Positions 1 to 8,129 of a stretch of DNA of 64,000 bases are shown in pieces. This stretch comes from Rhodovibrio salinarum DSM 9154 (lineage in GTDB: Bacteria; Pseudomonadota; Alphaproteobacteria; Kiloniellales; Rhodovibrionaceae). Position 1 is the stretch's first letter; the number at the start of each line of letters is the position of its first letter. Both the position numbers and the translations under genes were made by a program. The notes under the pieces were generated by a model, which did not search any database, had not been told where the DNA came from, and worked only from the letters and a program-made list of their open reading frames with translations. The stretch spans positions 3,704,693 through 3,768,692 of the forward strand of contig NZ_KI911559.1 of the NCBI RefSeq assembly GCF_000515255.1, written 5' to 3'.

Positions 1-149
1 CTCGCGTGTGGAACCAGGGCAACGCGCCGGCCTTTGGGCCTTTGTGTACGCGCGTCCCCGGCCCGGTTTCCGCCGTCGTCGTGGGCATGTGTGTGCCTGC
101 CCTGTCCGCCTTCGTGCACGCCGGCGATCTAAAGAAAGAACGTGATCCT

Positions 150-1448
150 TTGAGTAACGAGATTCCTGCCAACCAGACGACCTTCGCCGCGCTCGGCCTG
201 AACGACCAGATCCTGCGCACCCTCGGCGAGCAGGGCTACGAAAACCCAACACCCGTGCAGGCGCAGGCGATTCCCGCCCTGCTCGACGGCCGCGACCTGT
301 TGGGCGTGGCGCAGACCGGCACCGGCAAGACGGCTGCCTTCACCCTGCCGATCCTGCACCGGCTGGCCGCCGACAAGACGCCGGCCCCGAACAAGGGCGC
401 ACGCGCCCTGGTGCTGGCGCCGACGCGCGAGCTGGCGATCCAGATCCACGAGGCCTGCCGCACCTACGGCCGTGGTCTTGGCCAGCGCAGCGCAGTCGTG
501 CTGGGCGGCGTCCCCAAGGGCAAGCAGCAGCGCCAGATGAGCAAGGGCGTCGATATCCTGATCGCGACCCCGGGCCGGCTGCTCGACCTCGTGAACGAGC
601 GCAGCGTGCGTTTGGACGCGGTGCAGACGCTGGTGCTCGACGAGGCGGACCGGATGCTCGACATGGGCTTCATCCACGACGTCCGGAAGATCGCCGGGAT
701 GGTCAAGAGCGAGCGGCAGTCGATGCTGTTCTCCGCGACCATGCCGGGCGAGATCGACAAGCTGGCCCGCGAGCTGCTGTCGAATCCAGCGCGCGTCGAG
801 ATCACTCCGGACGCTCCGGCGGTCGAGCGGATCGACCAGCGGGTCTACCACGTCCGCCAGCCGGCCAAGCGCGACCTGCTGTCCAGCCTGCTGCAGGACC
901 CCGAGATGGAGCGGGTGATCGTGTTCACCCGGACCAAGCACGGCGCCGACCGGCTGGCCAAGCAACTCACCGGCGACGGCGTGCCGTCGGACGCGATCCA
1001 CGGCAACAAGACCCAGGGCGCGCGCCAGCATGCCCTCAAGCAGTTCCGTGATGGCCGGGTGCGCGTGCTGGTCGCCACCGACATCGCCGCGCGCGGCATC
1101 GACGTCGATGGCGTCAGCCACGTGGTCAACTTCGAGCTGCCGAACGTGCCGGAAAGCTACGTCCACCGGATCGGCCGCACCGCGCGCGCCGGGGCGGAGG
1201 GCGTCGCCCTATCGTTCTGCGATCCCAGCGAGCAGAACGATCTGCGCCGGATCGAGAAGATGACCAAGCAAAGCCTGACCATTATCGGCGACGGCCCGAT
1301 CGCCAGCGAGCGGCGGGCGCACGCCGGTCGCAAGCCCGGCCGGGGCGGCGCACCGGGCAAGGGCGCGGCGGCCAACCAGGCCCCGCGCGGCCCCAAGCCG
1401 GCCCGCAATGGCGAGCGCCCGCGCCGCCGTCAAGGCCGCGCGGCCTAG
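150..1448 (+). CDS. rhlE: DEAD-box ATP-dependent RNA helicase (RhlE type)
   Basis: ATP-dependent RNA unwinding enzyme, probably acting in ribosome assembly, cold adaptation or RNA turnover in the cytoplasm. All helicase motifs can be read: a Q motif (NPTPVQAQAI), Walker A AQTGTGKT at about residues 54-61, PTRELA, TPGR, the DEAD box at 164-167, SAT, RGID and HRIGRTARAG at 339-348. About 45 C-terminal residues are very rich in Arg, Gly and Pro, a usual RNA-binding tail. The frame is open from position 6, but the first ~48 codons do not resemble the family. A TTG at 150 behind a purine-rich run (131-140) gives MSNEIPANQ and the normal ~430-residue length, so I prefer it. The start could instead be upstream. 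A GC-rich hairpin follows the stop. Confidence 0.93.
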   Translation: MSNEIPANQTTFAALGLNDQILRTLGEQGYENPTPVQAQAIPALLDGRDLLGVAQTGTGKTAAFTLPILHRLAADKTPAPNKGARALVLAPTRELAIQIHEACRTYGRGLGQRSAVVLGGVPKGKQQRQMSKGVDILIATPGRLLDLVNERSVRLDAVQTLVLDEADRMLDMGFIHDVRKIAGMVKSERQSMLFSATMPGEIDKLARELLSNPARVEITPDAPAVERIDQRVYHVRQPAKRDLLSSLLQDPEMERVIVFTRTKHGADRLAKQLTGDGVPSDAIHGNKTQGARQHALKQFRDGRVRVLVATDIAARGIDVDGVSHVVNFELPNVPESYVHRIGRTARAGAEGVALSFCDPSEQNDLRRIEKMTKQSLTIIGDGPIASERRAHAGRKPGRGGAPGKGAAANQAPRGPKPARNGERPRRRQGRAA

Positions 1449-1468
1449 CTCTCCCGGGCGGTTTCGTT

Positions 1469-1493
1469 GTCCCCAGGGCTCAGCCCTGGGGAC
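1469..1493 (+). terminator. Hairpin terminator-like structure after the helicase gene
   Basis: An 11-bp perfect stem (1469-1479 pairing with 1483-1493) with a 3-nt loop lies 20 bases after the helicase stop. There is no T-run, so it may be a weak terminator or an mRNA 3' stabiliser. Confidence 0.5.
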
Positions 1494-1521
1494 TCCGCCC
1501 TAGCCGGACGTCAAGGCGAAG

Positions 1522-1571
1522 TTATCCGCCTTATCCACAGGCGGGTGCAGTTTTCCAGAAGCTTATCCACA
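1522..1571 (+). promoter_or_regulatory. Cluster of DnaA-box-like 9-mers
   Basis: Two exact TTATCCACA sequences (1531-1539 and 1563-1571) and one relaxed copy, TTATCCGCC (1522-1530), lie in the same orientation within 50 bases. The first two are directly adjacent. TTATCCACA is the strong DnaA-binding consensus. The spacer lies between the 3' ends of two convergent genes, so it is not an obvious promoter. No neighbouring gene marks a replication origin, so these could be DnaA-titration sites or chance. Confidence 0.5.
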
Positions 1572-1612
1572 AGACAGCCGACATGATGGGGAGGCTCGGG
1601 ACAGGCGCCGGG

Positions 1613-1996
1613 TCAGGCATCCTCGTCGCTCTCCCGGGCCAGAACACGGGCCAGTTGGGCGATCGCCTCCTGCTGGCGTTCGTCGCCGATCTTGGAGAAG
1701 TTGCGCGCCAGGTCGAGGCACATCCGCTGCCGGCCGGATAGGCTCTCCTCCTCCGAGGCCAACTCCACATCGGCGAAGAAGTATCCAACGTCGACGCCAA
1801 GCACCATCGCCAGTTCATACAAGCGGCCGGCCGAAACACGGTTGATCCCGCGCTCGTACTTGTGCGCCTGCTGATAGGTGACATCGATCAACTCTGCCAG
1901 CTGTTGCTGGGTCAGGCCCAGCATGGTTCGGCGCTCGCGGATGCGCTGACCGACGTGCCGCTCGATGTCCTGCGTGTTAAGGCTTTTGCGTTTCAC
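1613..1996 (-). CDS. Xre-family helix-turn-helix transcriptional regulator
   Basis: DNA-binding regulator of about 127 residues. The N-terminal half is a Cro/C1-type HTH with the family pattern GLTQQQLAELIDVTYQQAHKYERG, described by others as the TQQQLAE helix followed by the recognition helix and YERG. The C-terminal part is acidic and helical and probably dimerises. I chose the GTG at 1996, which has an AGGGA motif about 9 bases upstream. An ATG 21 bases further upstream (2017) is the alternative. It stands alone and converges with the helicase gene. Such short Xre proteins are common in Alphaproteobacteria, and the target is unknown. Confidence 0.85.
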   Translation of the reverse strand: MKRKSLNTQDIERHVGQRIRERRTMLGLTQQQLAELIDVTYQQAHKYERGINRVSAGRLYELAMVLGVDVGYFFADVELASEEESLSGRQRMCLDLARNFSKIGDERQQEAIAQLARVLARESDEDA

Positions 1997-2728
1997 GGCT
2001 ATCCCTTGTCGCAACATCGGCGGCCGACGGGTCCGCAGGACATATTTTCGGAAGTAAACAGCCCGCGTTCAATAAAAAGTGGTTCTCACCACACCGCATA
2101 CCCCTAACGCGGGCATTTGTTTCGGAGCACGTTACACCAGCGCGCGGAAAATCCGACCAGAACGATGAGGTATCGACGGCAACGCGCCGTGGCGCCGATA
2201 AGATTCGCGCATCATACGCAAGTCTTCAAAAGTAACCGACATCCGCCGGTCTTCACCGGACTCGCCTATCCACCGTACGCCCCCCGCTGACCGCGCCTCC
2301 CCTTCCTCCCCCATGAACCCAGCCAGCACGTGCACCGCGAAGGCAACACTTGGCGCAAGGCCAGCGGAGAGCCGAGGCGCACTCGATACCGGAACCGCGG
2401 CGAGGAAAGTTCCACGCCTGTCGTCATGGCCCACGTCTCTCGCCGCTTGGCCCAGCTCCGATCTCCGGTCTTCTAATACCCGGTCGGGCCGACGCGCAGG
2501 CTGGGCCTGGGGCCCAGTGTCCTCAGACCGGTCCCGCCCCCCTACTCTTTCGCCTGGCTGAACCGTATGCCCGGCCTGCGTACGAACAACCAGACCACCA
2601 CGGCTGGAACGGCCGATCGCAGAACCTGCATCCGGCTTGGAGCCGCCGCCAGACGCCCACCCCGCACCCGATGCGATCATCACCCGCCCCACACGACATT
2701 GTAGAATATCTCTCCGGCATTTATTCAG

Positions 2729-2749
2729 GAATCAATTCGAGCTTGATTC
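2729..2749 (+). promoter_or_regulatory. Palindrome, candidate operator upstream of the cyclic-di-GMP gene
   Basis: GAATCAA and TTGATTC form perfect 7-bp arms around a 7-nt centre in the AT-rich leader. Size and spacing suit a dimeric HTH regulator. The regulator is unknown. Confidence 0.35.
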
Positions 2750-2795
2750 AATCACCCATAATTCTCTTTACGTCCTATACCGAAGGAGGCGCCAA

Positions 2796-2822
2796 ATGAG
2801 GTATATTAACCTTAATACCTAG
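2796..2822 (+). CDS. Possible 8-residue leader peptide
   Basis: An ATG preceded by a consensus AAGGAGG at about 7-bp spacing opens a frame MRYINLNT that stops after eight codons. Its coding bases include an inverted repeat (AGGTAT at 2799-2804, ATACCT at 2815-2820). It lies about 125 bases before the GGDEF-EAL gene. It could be a translated leader that couples or attenuates expression, or a chance SD-ATG. No family is known to me. Confidence 0.25.
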   Translation: MRYINLNT

Positions 2823-2946
2823 CTTTCTTAGCGAAAGTAGCACAAATCCACTTCACGGGTTGTTAAGAGTCGCGCGTAGAAAATCGCCGTCCGGGAATGT
2901 TTGCAGCCGCCTTCAAGTAGAGGGCGCGCACCGCTAGGAGGGCAAT

Positions 2947-4698
2947 GTGCGTACGCCGTACGGGCAGAACGACCACTCCACTGAACTCGCACGGCTCCGC
3001 GCCGCGATCGAGGCTGCAGGGGATGTGGTTTACGAGTGGAACCTCGCCGACGACAGCGTGTCGTGGCTGGGCGACACCGCACGTTTGTTCGCGCCGCCCC
3101 GCAGCGGGGCCCCACAGACTGGCGACGAACTGTCCAGCTGTGTCCACCCGGAAGACGCCCCAAAGCGGCAAAAGGCATTGAGCGACCACCTCAAGCGCGG
3201 TCTCCCCTATGACGTCGAATACCGGCTGCGTGTTGGACAAGGCGGCTATCATTGGGTGCACGACCGCGGCGCGGTCGATGCCAAACACAGCGGCATGGTG
3301 CTCAAGCTGGCAGGCACGCTGCGTCTGATCACCGACCGCAAGGAGCGTGAAGCACACCTGGAATATCTGGCCAACTTCGACGAGTTGACGGGCCACTACA
3401 ACAAGGTGCGCCTGCGCGACGACCTGGATAAGACGATCGCCGAAGCCCTGCGTACGGGCGACGGCGGCGCGTTCGTCGTGTTTGGCATTGACCAGCTGGC
3501 GATGATCAACAGCGCCTACGGGTATCAGGCCGGTGACCGCGTCCTGTGCGAAATTGGTTCGCGGCTGGACGATTGCCTAAGGGCCGGCGATATCATCGGC
3601 CGGATCTCCGGCGACCGGTTCGGCGTAGTGCTTGGCCGGGTCAACCAGAAGCTTGCCGTACGCGCAGCCGAACGGGTGGTCCATGAGATCCGCCGAAAGG
3701 CCGTGCAGACACCCGCCGGACCGATCCGGGTCACGGGGTCGGCTGGGGTGTGCATGTTCCCCGACCAAGCAACTGCGGCCGTCGACGCGATCGCCAAGGC
3801 AGAGGGGGCGTTGCGCCAGGCCAAGGTACAGGGGCGCAACCGCTGCGGCCTCTACGAGGTCACCGAAGCCCAGCGCGAGACCTACCGCGCGTCCATGGGC
3901 ATCGGTGACGAGGTTCAACAGGCGATGAAGGACGGTCGCCTGGCCTTCGCCTACCAGCCGATCGTGGGCGCGATCGACCACAAGCCGGCGTTCCACGAGT
4001 GCCTGCTGCGCCTGCATCGCCCCGACGGTGAAGTCGTTCCGGCAGGCAAGTTCGTGACCGTGGTCGAACAACTGGGTCTGATGCGCGCCCTTGACCGGCG
4101 GGTTCTCGACCTCGCGGTCGACGAACTCGGCAAATACCCGACAGCCACGCTGGCGATCAACATCTCAGGCCTGACCGCGACCGAGCGCTCCTGGCAGCGG
4201 GCGCTGGTGGCGAAGCTGAAGGATCGCCCCGATCTCGCCCAGCGGCTGATCATCGAGATCACCGAGACCGCCGCGCTCAAGGACATCGAGGAGACAGCCC
4301 ACTTCATCACCGCGGCGCAGGATCTCGGCTGCCGGGTGGCGCTCGATGACTTCGGCTCCGGTTACACCACCTTCCATCACCTGAAGTCCCTGACGGTGGA
4401 TATTGTCAAAATCGACGGCTCGTTCGTGCGCAATCTCGCCGAGGATCCGCACAATCGGCTGTTCGTCCGCAACCTGATCGCGCTGGCACACTCGCTCAAT
4501 CTGACGACGGTGGCGGAATGTGTGGAAACCGAGGTCGAGTGCCAAATCCTGGCCGACGAAGGTGCCGAGTTGCTGCAGGGCTACCACTTCGGCAAGCCTT
4601 CGTTGGAGGCCCCCTGGCCCGAGCAGACCCCCGAACAGAAAGCCGAAGTGGTCGAATTCGTTAAGCTGGATACACCGTCCAAGAACGCCGCCCGGTAA
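2947..4698 (+). CDS. PAS-GGDEF-EAL protein, probable cyclic-di-GMP phosphodiesterase
   Basis: Cytoplasmic second-messenger protein of 583 residues with no membrane segment. A PAS fold covers about residues 10-140, GGDEF about 145-305 and EAL about 325-570. The GGDEF signature is degenerate (SGDRF near 222-226), so cyclase activity is unlikely, but an inhibitory-site RxxD (RAGD) sits five residues before it, so nucleotide could still bind. In the EAL domain the motif reads ECL (E at 351). The other catalytic elements are present: NIS, the ITET glutamate, DDFGSG (467-472), VDIVKIDGSF, AE-VE and the LLQGY glutamine. The expected role is hydrolysis of cyclic-di-GMP under PAS control. The GTG at 2947 has an ideal AGGAGGG 5 bases upstream; an overlapping ATG at 2945 is in another frame. 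Confidence 0.9.
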   Translation: MRTPYGQNDHSTELARLRAAIEAAGDVVYEWNLADDSVSWLGDTARLFAPPRSGAPQTGDELSSCVHPEDAPKRQKALSDHLKRGLPYDVEYRLRVGQGGYHWVHDRGAVDAKHSGMVLKLAGTLRLITDRKEREAHLEYLANFDELTGHYNKVRLRDDLDKTIAEALRTGDGGAFVVFGIDQLAMINSAYGYQAGDRVLCEIGSRLDDCLRAGDIIGRISGDRFGVVLGRVNQKLAVRAAERVVHEIRRKAVQTPAGPIRVTGSAGVCMFPDQATAAVDAIAKAEGALRQAKVQGRNRCGLYEVTEAQRETYRASMGIGDEVQQAMKDGRLAFAYQPIVGAIDHKPAFHECLLRLHRPDGEVVPAGKFVTVVEQLGLMRALDRRVLDLAVDELGKYPTATLAINISGLTATERSWQRALVAKLKDRPDLAQRLIIEITETAALKDIEETAHFITAAQDLGCRVALDDFGSGYTTFHHLKSLTVDIVKIDGSFVRNLAEDPHNRLFVRNLIALAHSLNLTTVAECVETEVECQILADEGAELLQGYHFGKPSLEAPWPEQTPEQKAEVVEFVKLDTPSKNAAR

Positions 4699-4968
4699 GC
4701 GCATCAAGCCTATCGCCTGGACGACCGAAACGGCAGAGGTCCGGTACGGCTCGCCGGTCTTGTCATGTCTGTTTTTTCGGTCTTCCTGTGTTCTCCCAGG
4801 CGACGACCGCGGCCTCTCGGAGCTTTCTTGCGCGCCCACTCGAAACGACGCGTGGAACAAACCTGCCCGCGCTGCGGTTCATTCGATTGAAGCCGTCTTC
4901 CATTCGGTAACGGGCCCGCTTGGCAGCGACGGCGCAAGAAGACTGCAACTGAGAGGTGTCCCGACCAA

Positions 4969-6081
4969 ATGTCCTGGCTCAAAACTGTCCTGCCGACCCG
5001 TGCATTGCATTGGGTGGGCGCCGGCGTCGTGTTCGCGGTCGCCGGCATATTCGGTGCGATCCTGTTTGTCTGGTCCGGCGTCTATAATATTGCCGCGATC
5101 GACCCGCACGTCCCTGCGGTCAATTGGTTGATCACCGTTGCCAAGGTCAACTCGATCGACCGTCATTCGAACGACGTTCCAGCGCGCCCGCCGCTCGACC
5201 AGCCGGCGCAGGTGCAACGCGGCGCCGTGCAGTTCGACATGGAATGCGGCGCTTGCCACGGCACCCCGGCCGCGCCGCAAACCGGCCTGCTACGCAACAT
5301 GCGTCCACGACCACCGAAGCTGAGCGAGGTCGTGGATAGGCACACGTCCAAGGAGCTGTTCTGGATCGTCAAGCACGGGATCAAGTACACCGGCATGCCC
5401 GGCTGGCCAGCGCCCGAGCGTGACGACGAAGTCTGGTCGATGGTCACCTTTCTGGAGCAGATCCAGGACATGAAGCCGGACGCATACCGCCAGCTTGCCA
5501 ACACCGACCCGGAACGCCCGCCGGCCGGCGCACCTGACGGCCTCCAGACCTGTGCCCGCTGCCACGGCTATGACGGCCATGGCAAAGGCAAGGGCGCCTA
5601 CCCGATCCTGTCGATCCAGGAAAAGGAGTACCTCAGCCGCAGTCTACAGGCGTATGCCGACGATCATCGCCACAGCGGCACCATGGGGCCGATCGCAAGC
5701 GGCCTGAGCGACAAGCAGATGGACCGGTTGGCCACATGGTATGCCAACCAACCCTCGGATGACCTGCCAGACGATACCTCCCCCGCCTCGGAACTGGTTA
5801 TGCGCGGGAAAAAGATCGCCGAAAAGGGACTGCCGGACCAAGACGTCGAGGCCTGCATCAGCTGCCACGTCCGCGCCAAAGGCAGGCGCTTCGACATTGT
5901 CTTCCCCAATCTCGAGGGGCAGTACGCCAACTATATCGCCGACCAGCTCCTAGCCTGGAAAACACGTGGGCGTGGGCGCACGCGTGAGGGGCAACTGATG
6001 AAGCCGATGTCGGATATCTCCCACAACCTGAGCAACCAGGAAATCCGGGCGGTGGCCGCCTACTTCGCCACGGCCAAATGA
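4969..6081 (+). CDS. Membrane-anchored triheme c-type cytochrome
   Basis: Periplasmic electron carrier or oxidase-associated cytochrome of 370 residues. One hydrophobic helix (about residues 15-38) anchors it in the inner membrane. Three covalent heme sites follow: CGACH at about 93, CARCH at about 195 and CISCH at about 296, each in its own class-I-like domain with downstream Met residues that may be sixth ligands. The architecture resembles the three-domain cytochrome subunits of periplasmic dehydrogenases, but no dehydrogenase partner is adjacent. It follows the GGDEF-EAL gene after 270 bases on the same strand and may be transcribed separately. Its donor and acceptor cannot be told from the sequence. 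Confidence 0.85.
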   Translation: MSWLKTVLPTRALHWVGAGVVFAVAGIFGAILFVWSGVYNIAAIDPHVPAVNWLITVAKVNSIDRHSNDVPARPPLDQPAQVQRGAVQFDMECGACHGTPAAPQTGLLRNMRPRPPKLSEVVDRHTSKELFWIVKHGIKYTGMPGWPAPERDDEVWSMVTFLEQIQDMKPDAYRQLANTDPERPPAGAPDGLQTCARCHGYDGHGKGKGAYPILSIQEKEYLSRSLQAYADDHRHSGTMGPIASGLSDKQMDRLATWYANQPSDDLPDDTSPASELVMRGKKIAEKGLPDQDVEACISCHVRAKGRRFDIVFPNLEGQYANYIADQLLAWKTRGRGRTREGQLMKPMSDISHNLSNQEIRAVAAYFATAK

Positions 6082-6151
6082 CAACGACGCCGGCCGGTCG
6101 GTCGACCGGCCGGCGTTCAAACCGGCAGCATCGCTGTCAGATATCCAGGCC

Positions 6152-6922
6152 TCAGGAAGAACCCGACCCCGCCTGGCGGGGGCTATCCGATTTGGCCGCA
6201 TCCGATTTTGGCGTCGCCGCGCCCGTATCCTTGCTCACCGACCCGTTGTTGGCTTGCGTGTCGGCGCCCTGCTGCTGACGGGTCAGCACGTCGAGCTGTT
6301 GCTGGAGCAGGTCGACCTGGTGCTTAAGCTGGTGCAGTGTCTCTTCCGACGCCTGCGCGCCCTGCTCGCTCGTGGACGTGGCGGGGACATCCGCCGCGTC
6401 CGATGCCTGCTCCCCGCCGGTCGTCTGGGTGGCACCGAAAGGCGCGAACATCTTCATCGCGCTTTCGAACAGCGCGGCGTTCTGCTCGCTCATCTTCTGC
6501 AGGTCGCCACCGAACGGGAACATGCCGCTCATCGTCTCGCGCATCTGCGAGCGCATCCGGTCCTGGTTTGCGGCGAACGCCTGCATCATGTGCTCAAGGT
6601 AGGAAGGCACCACCGACTGCATGTTGTCACCGTAGAAGCCGATCAGTTGGCGCAGGAAGTTGATCGGCAGCAAGTTGGTGCCCTTGCTCTCCTCCTCGAC
6701 GATGATCTGGGTCAGAACGGAACGTGTGATATCCTCGCCGGTCTTGGCGTCGTACACCGCGAAGTCGATGTCGTCCTTTACCATCTGGCAGAGGTGGTCG
6801 AGCGTCACATAACTGCTGGTCGCGGTGTTGTAGAGCCGGCGATTGGCGTACTTCTTGATGACCACCGGCTTCTTCTGGTCGCCGTCCTTACTTCTGGCGG
6901 TCGTCTTGTCGTCTCGCGCCAT
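6152..6922 (-). CDS. phaR: Polyhydroxyalkanoate synthesis repressor PhaR
   Basis: DNA-binding regulator of PHA metabolism that also binds the polymer or granule. It has 256 residues. The N-terminal domain carries the family hallmark VIKKYANRRLYNTATSSYV (about residues 20-38), followed by the PHB_acc regions (DITRSVLTQIIVEEE; FLRQLIGFYG). The C-terminal part is Met/Gln-rich and ends in a coiled-coil segment (HQLKHQVDLLQQQLDVL) and a low-complexity tail. It is divergently placed from the phaE-phaC genes with about 200 bases between, the usual arrangement. By family precedent it represses itself and phasin-type genes until polymer titrates it away. Confidence 0.95.
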   Translation of the reverse strand: MARDDKTTARSKDGDQKKPVVIKKYANRRLYNTATSSYVTLDHLCQMVKDDIDFAVYDAKTGEDITRSVLTQIIVEEESKGTNLLPINFLRQLIGFYGDNMQSVVPSYLEHMMQAFAANQDRMRSQMRETMSGMFPFGGDLQKMSEQNAALFESAMKMFAPFGATQTTGGEQASDAADVPATSTSEQGAQASEETLHQLKHQVDLLQQQLDVLTRQQQGADTQANNGSVSKDTGAATPKSDAAKSDSPRQAGSGSS

Positions 6923-7130
6923 GTGGTCACTTCCGTTGATTGCGCCTTCGGACTGCGGACTGGCGCGCCCCGGCGCGGGTTTGTGAAACGTCCATCATCC
7001 TCGATAGTCCCGCATATAACATAGAGTCAACGTCGGCTGCCTTAAAGCGTTGGACAGCCGGCAATTCCGCCCGTTCCACCCCCGGCACCGGCGCTGGCCA
7101 CCGTTTGGGCGCCTCGTTATACTCCGCGCC

Positions 7131-8129
7131 ATGGCGGAGCAGGGCGATCTTGACGAACTGGCGCGCCGCTACCTGGACCTGTGGCAAGACCAGATGACGG
7201 CGCTTGCCAACGATCCAGACATGGCCGAGGCGACGGAGCAGATGCTCCGCCTCATGGGCTTCGCGCCACCAGACGGGGAGACCTCGGCCCACGCCGGCAC
7301 GGGGAACGGCAATCCGTGGGCAAACGCGCAGGCTTGGCAGCAGGCGGTTCAGGCAAACGCCCTGGCCGGCGCGCAGGCAACCGGCCAGCAGGCCAGTGCC
7401 GCCTGGGGCTGGCCGATGGCTATGATGGCCGCTCTCACCCAGGGGGCGCAGCAGATGCCCTCGGGCTGGCCTGGCCAGGGCGGTGTGCCGCCTGGCTGGC
7501 CACCCTACGGCGGTGGGCCGCAGGCCGGCTGGACACCGCCGGGCGCCGCCGGCCACTGGCCCGGCCAGGGGTGGATGCCGCCGATGGGTTGGGGGGCGCC
7601 CCCCGGCTATGGTCCACCGCCAGGGTGGGGGTCGCCGACCTCGGCGCCGCCGGCAAACGGCTACAGCGATACGGGCCACAGCGATACGACGGGGGCCGGG
7701 CACACCGGCAGCCCAGGCGCGCAAGGGAGCGCCGATGACCGACAGGGCAACCGGGGGCACGGCGAACAGCGCGACGCACGGCCCAGAGACGAACGGCCAG
7801 AACGCGCCGCATCAAGAGCCGGAGACGGGCGACCGGACTGCGGACGCGACGACGGGCACGGGGGCGCACGATCGCAGCGGGACGCGCACGGGCACGTCGA
7901 CAACGGCGCGGCGCGGCCAGCGGCTGGGTCCACGGCCGCTGCCGGCCCATCTGGCAGCGGCGATCTGGACCTGGACGAGTTCGCAAGCCGCCTTGCCCGC
8001 CTGGAGGAACGGCTGGCTGCCCTGGAAGGACCCGGCAAACGCGGACCCGACGACGACACCGGCAGCGGGCAGCAGTCGGGCGGAAAGACGGGAAAGTCTG
8101 CGCCGCGAAATCGCAAGCGCGGATCTTGA
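7131..8129 (+). CDS. phaE: PhaE-like subunit of class III PHA synthase
   Basis: Probable accessory subunit of the PHA synthase, 332 residues. The N-terminus (LDELARRYLDLWQDQM) and a C-terminal coiled coil (DEFASRLARLEERLAALE) match the helical ends of PhaE-type proteins. The middle (about residues 105-195) is a low-complexity Gly/Pro/Trp region with repeated PGW and PPGW units, followed by a charged Arg/Asp-rich linker. It ends with a basic tail. I chose the ATG at 7131; an in-frame ATG at 7050 would add 27 unlikely residues. Its last ~395 bases overlap the start of phaC in another frame. PhaE proteins vary widely, so the name rests mainly on the ends, the size and the neighbouring phaC. Confidence 0.7.
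   Translation: MAEQGDLDELARRYLDLWQDQMTALANDPDMAEATEQMLRLMGFAPPDGETSAHAGTGNGNPWANAQAWQQAVQANALAGAQATGQQASAAWGWPMAMMAALTQGAQQMPSGWPGQGGVPPGWPPYGGGPQAGWTPPGAAGHWPGQGWMPPMGWGAPPGYGPPPGWGSPTSAPPANGYSDTGHSDTTGAGHTGSPGAQGSADDRQGNRGHGEQRDARPRDERPERAASRAGDGRPDCGRDDGHGGARSQRDAHGHVDNGAARPAAGSTAAAGPSGSGDLDLDEFASRLARLEERLAALEGPGKRGPDDDTGSGQQSGGKTGKSAPRNRKRGS

Larger units (their letters stand above)
1997..2946. other. Long spacer without a confident gene
   Basis: About 950 bases between the Xre gene and the cyclic-di-GMP gene. The first two-thirds are GC-rich with several overlapping open frames that show no family features. The longest (2132-2692, minus strand) has biased, non-protein-like composition. 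Its last 36 codons, from an ATG at 2242, are the only part that reads like a small protein, with low confidence. From about 2700 on the sequence becomes clearly AT-richer and holds a palindrome (2729-2749) and a very short ORF with a strong SD (2796-2822). This part is probably the promoter and leader of the downstream gene. Confidence 0.5.

Noticed and set aside
2132-2692. 186-codon minus-strand frame in the spacer before the cyclic-di-GMP gene
   Set aside because: Biased composition without domain signs; kept only as a mention in the spacer entry.
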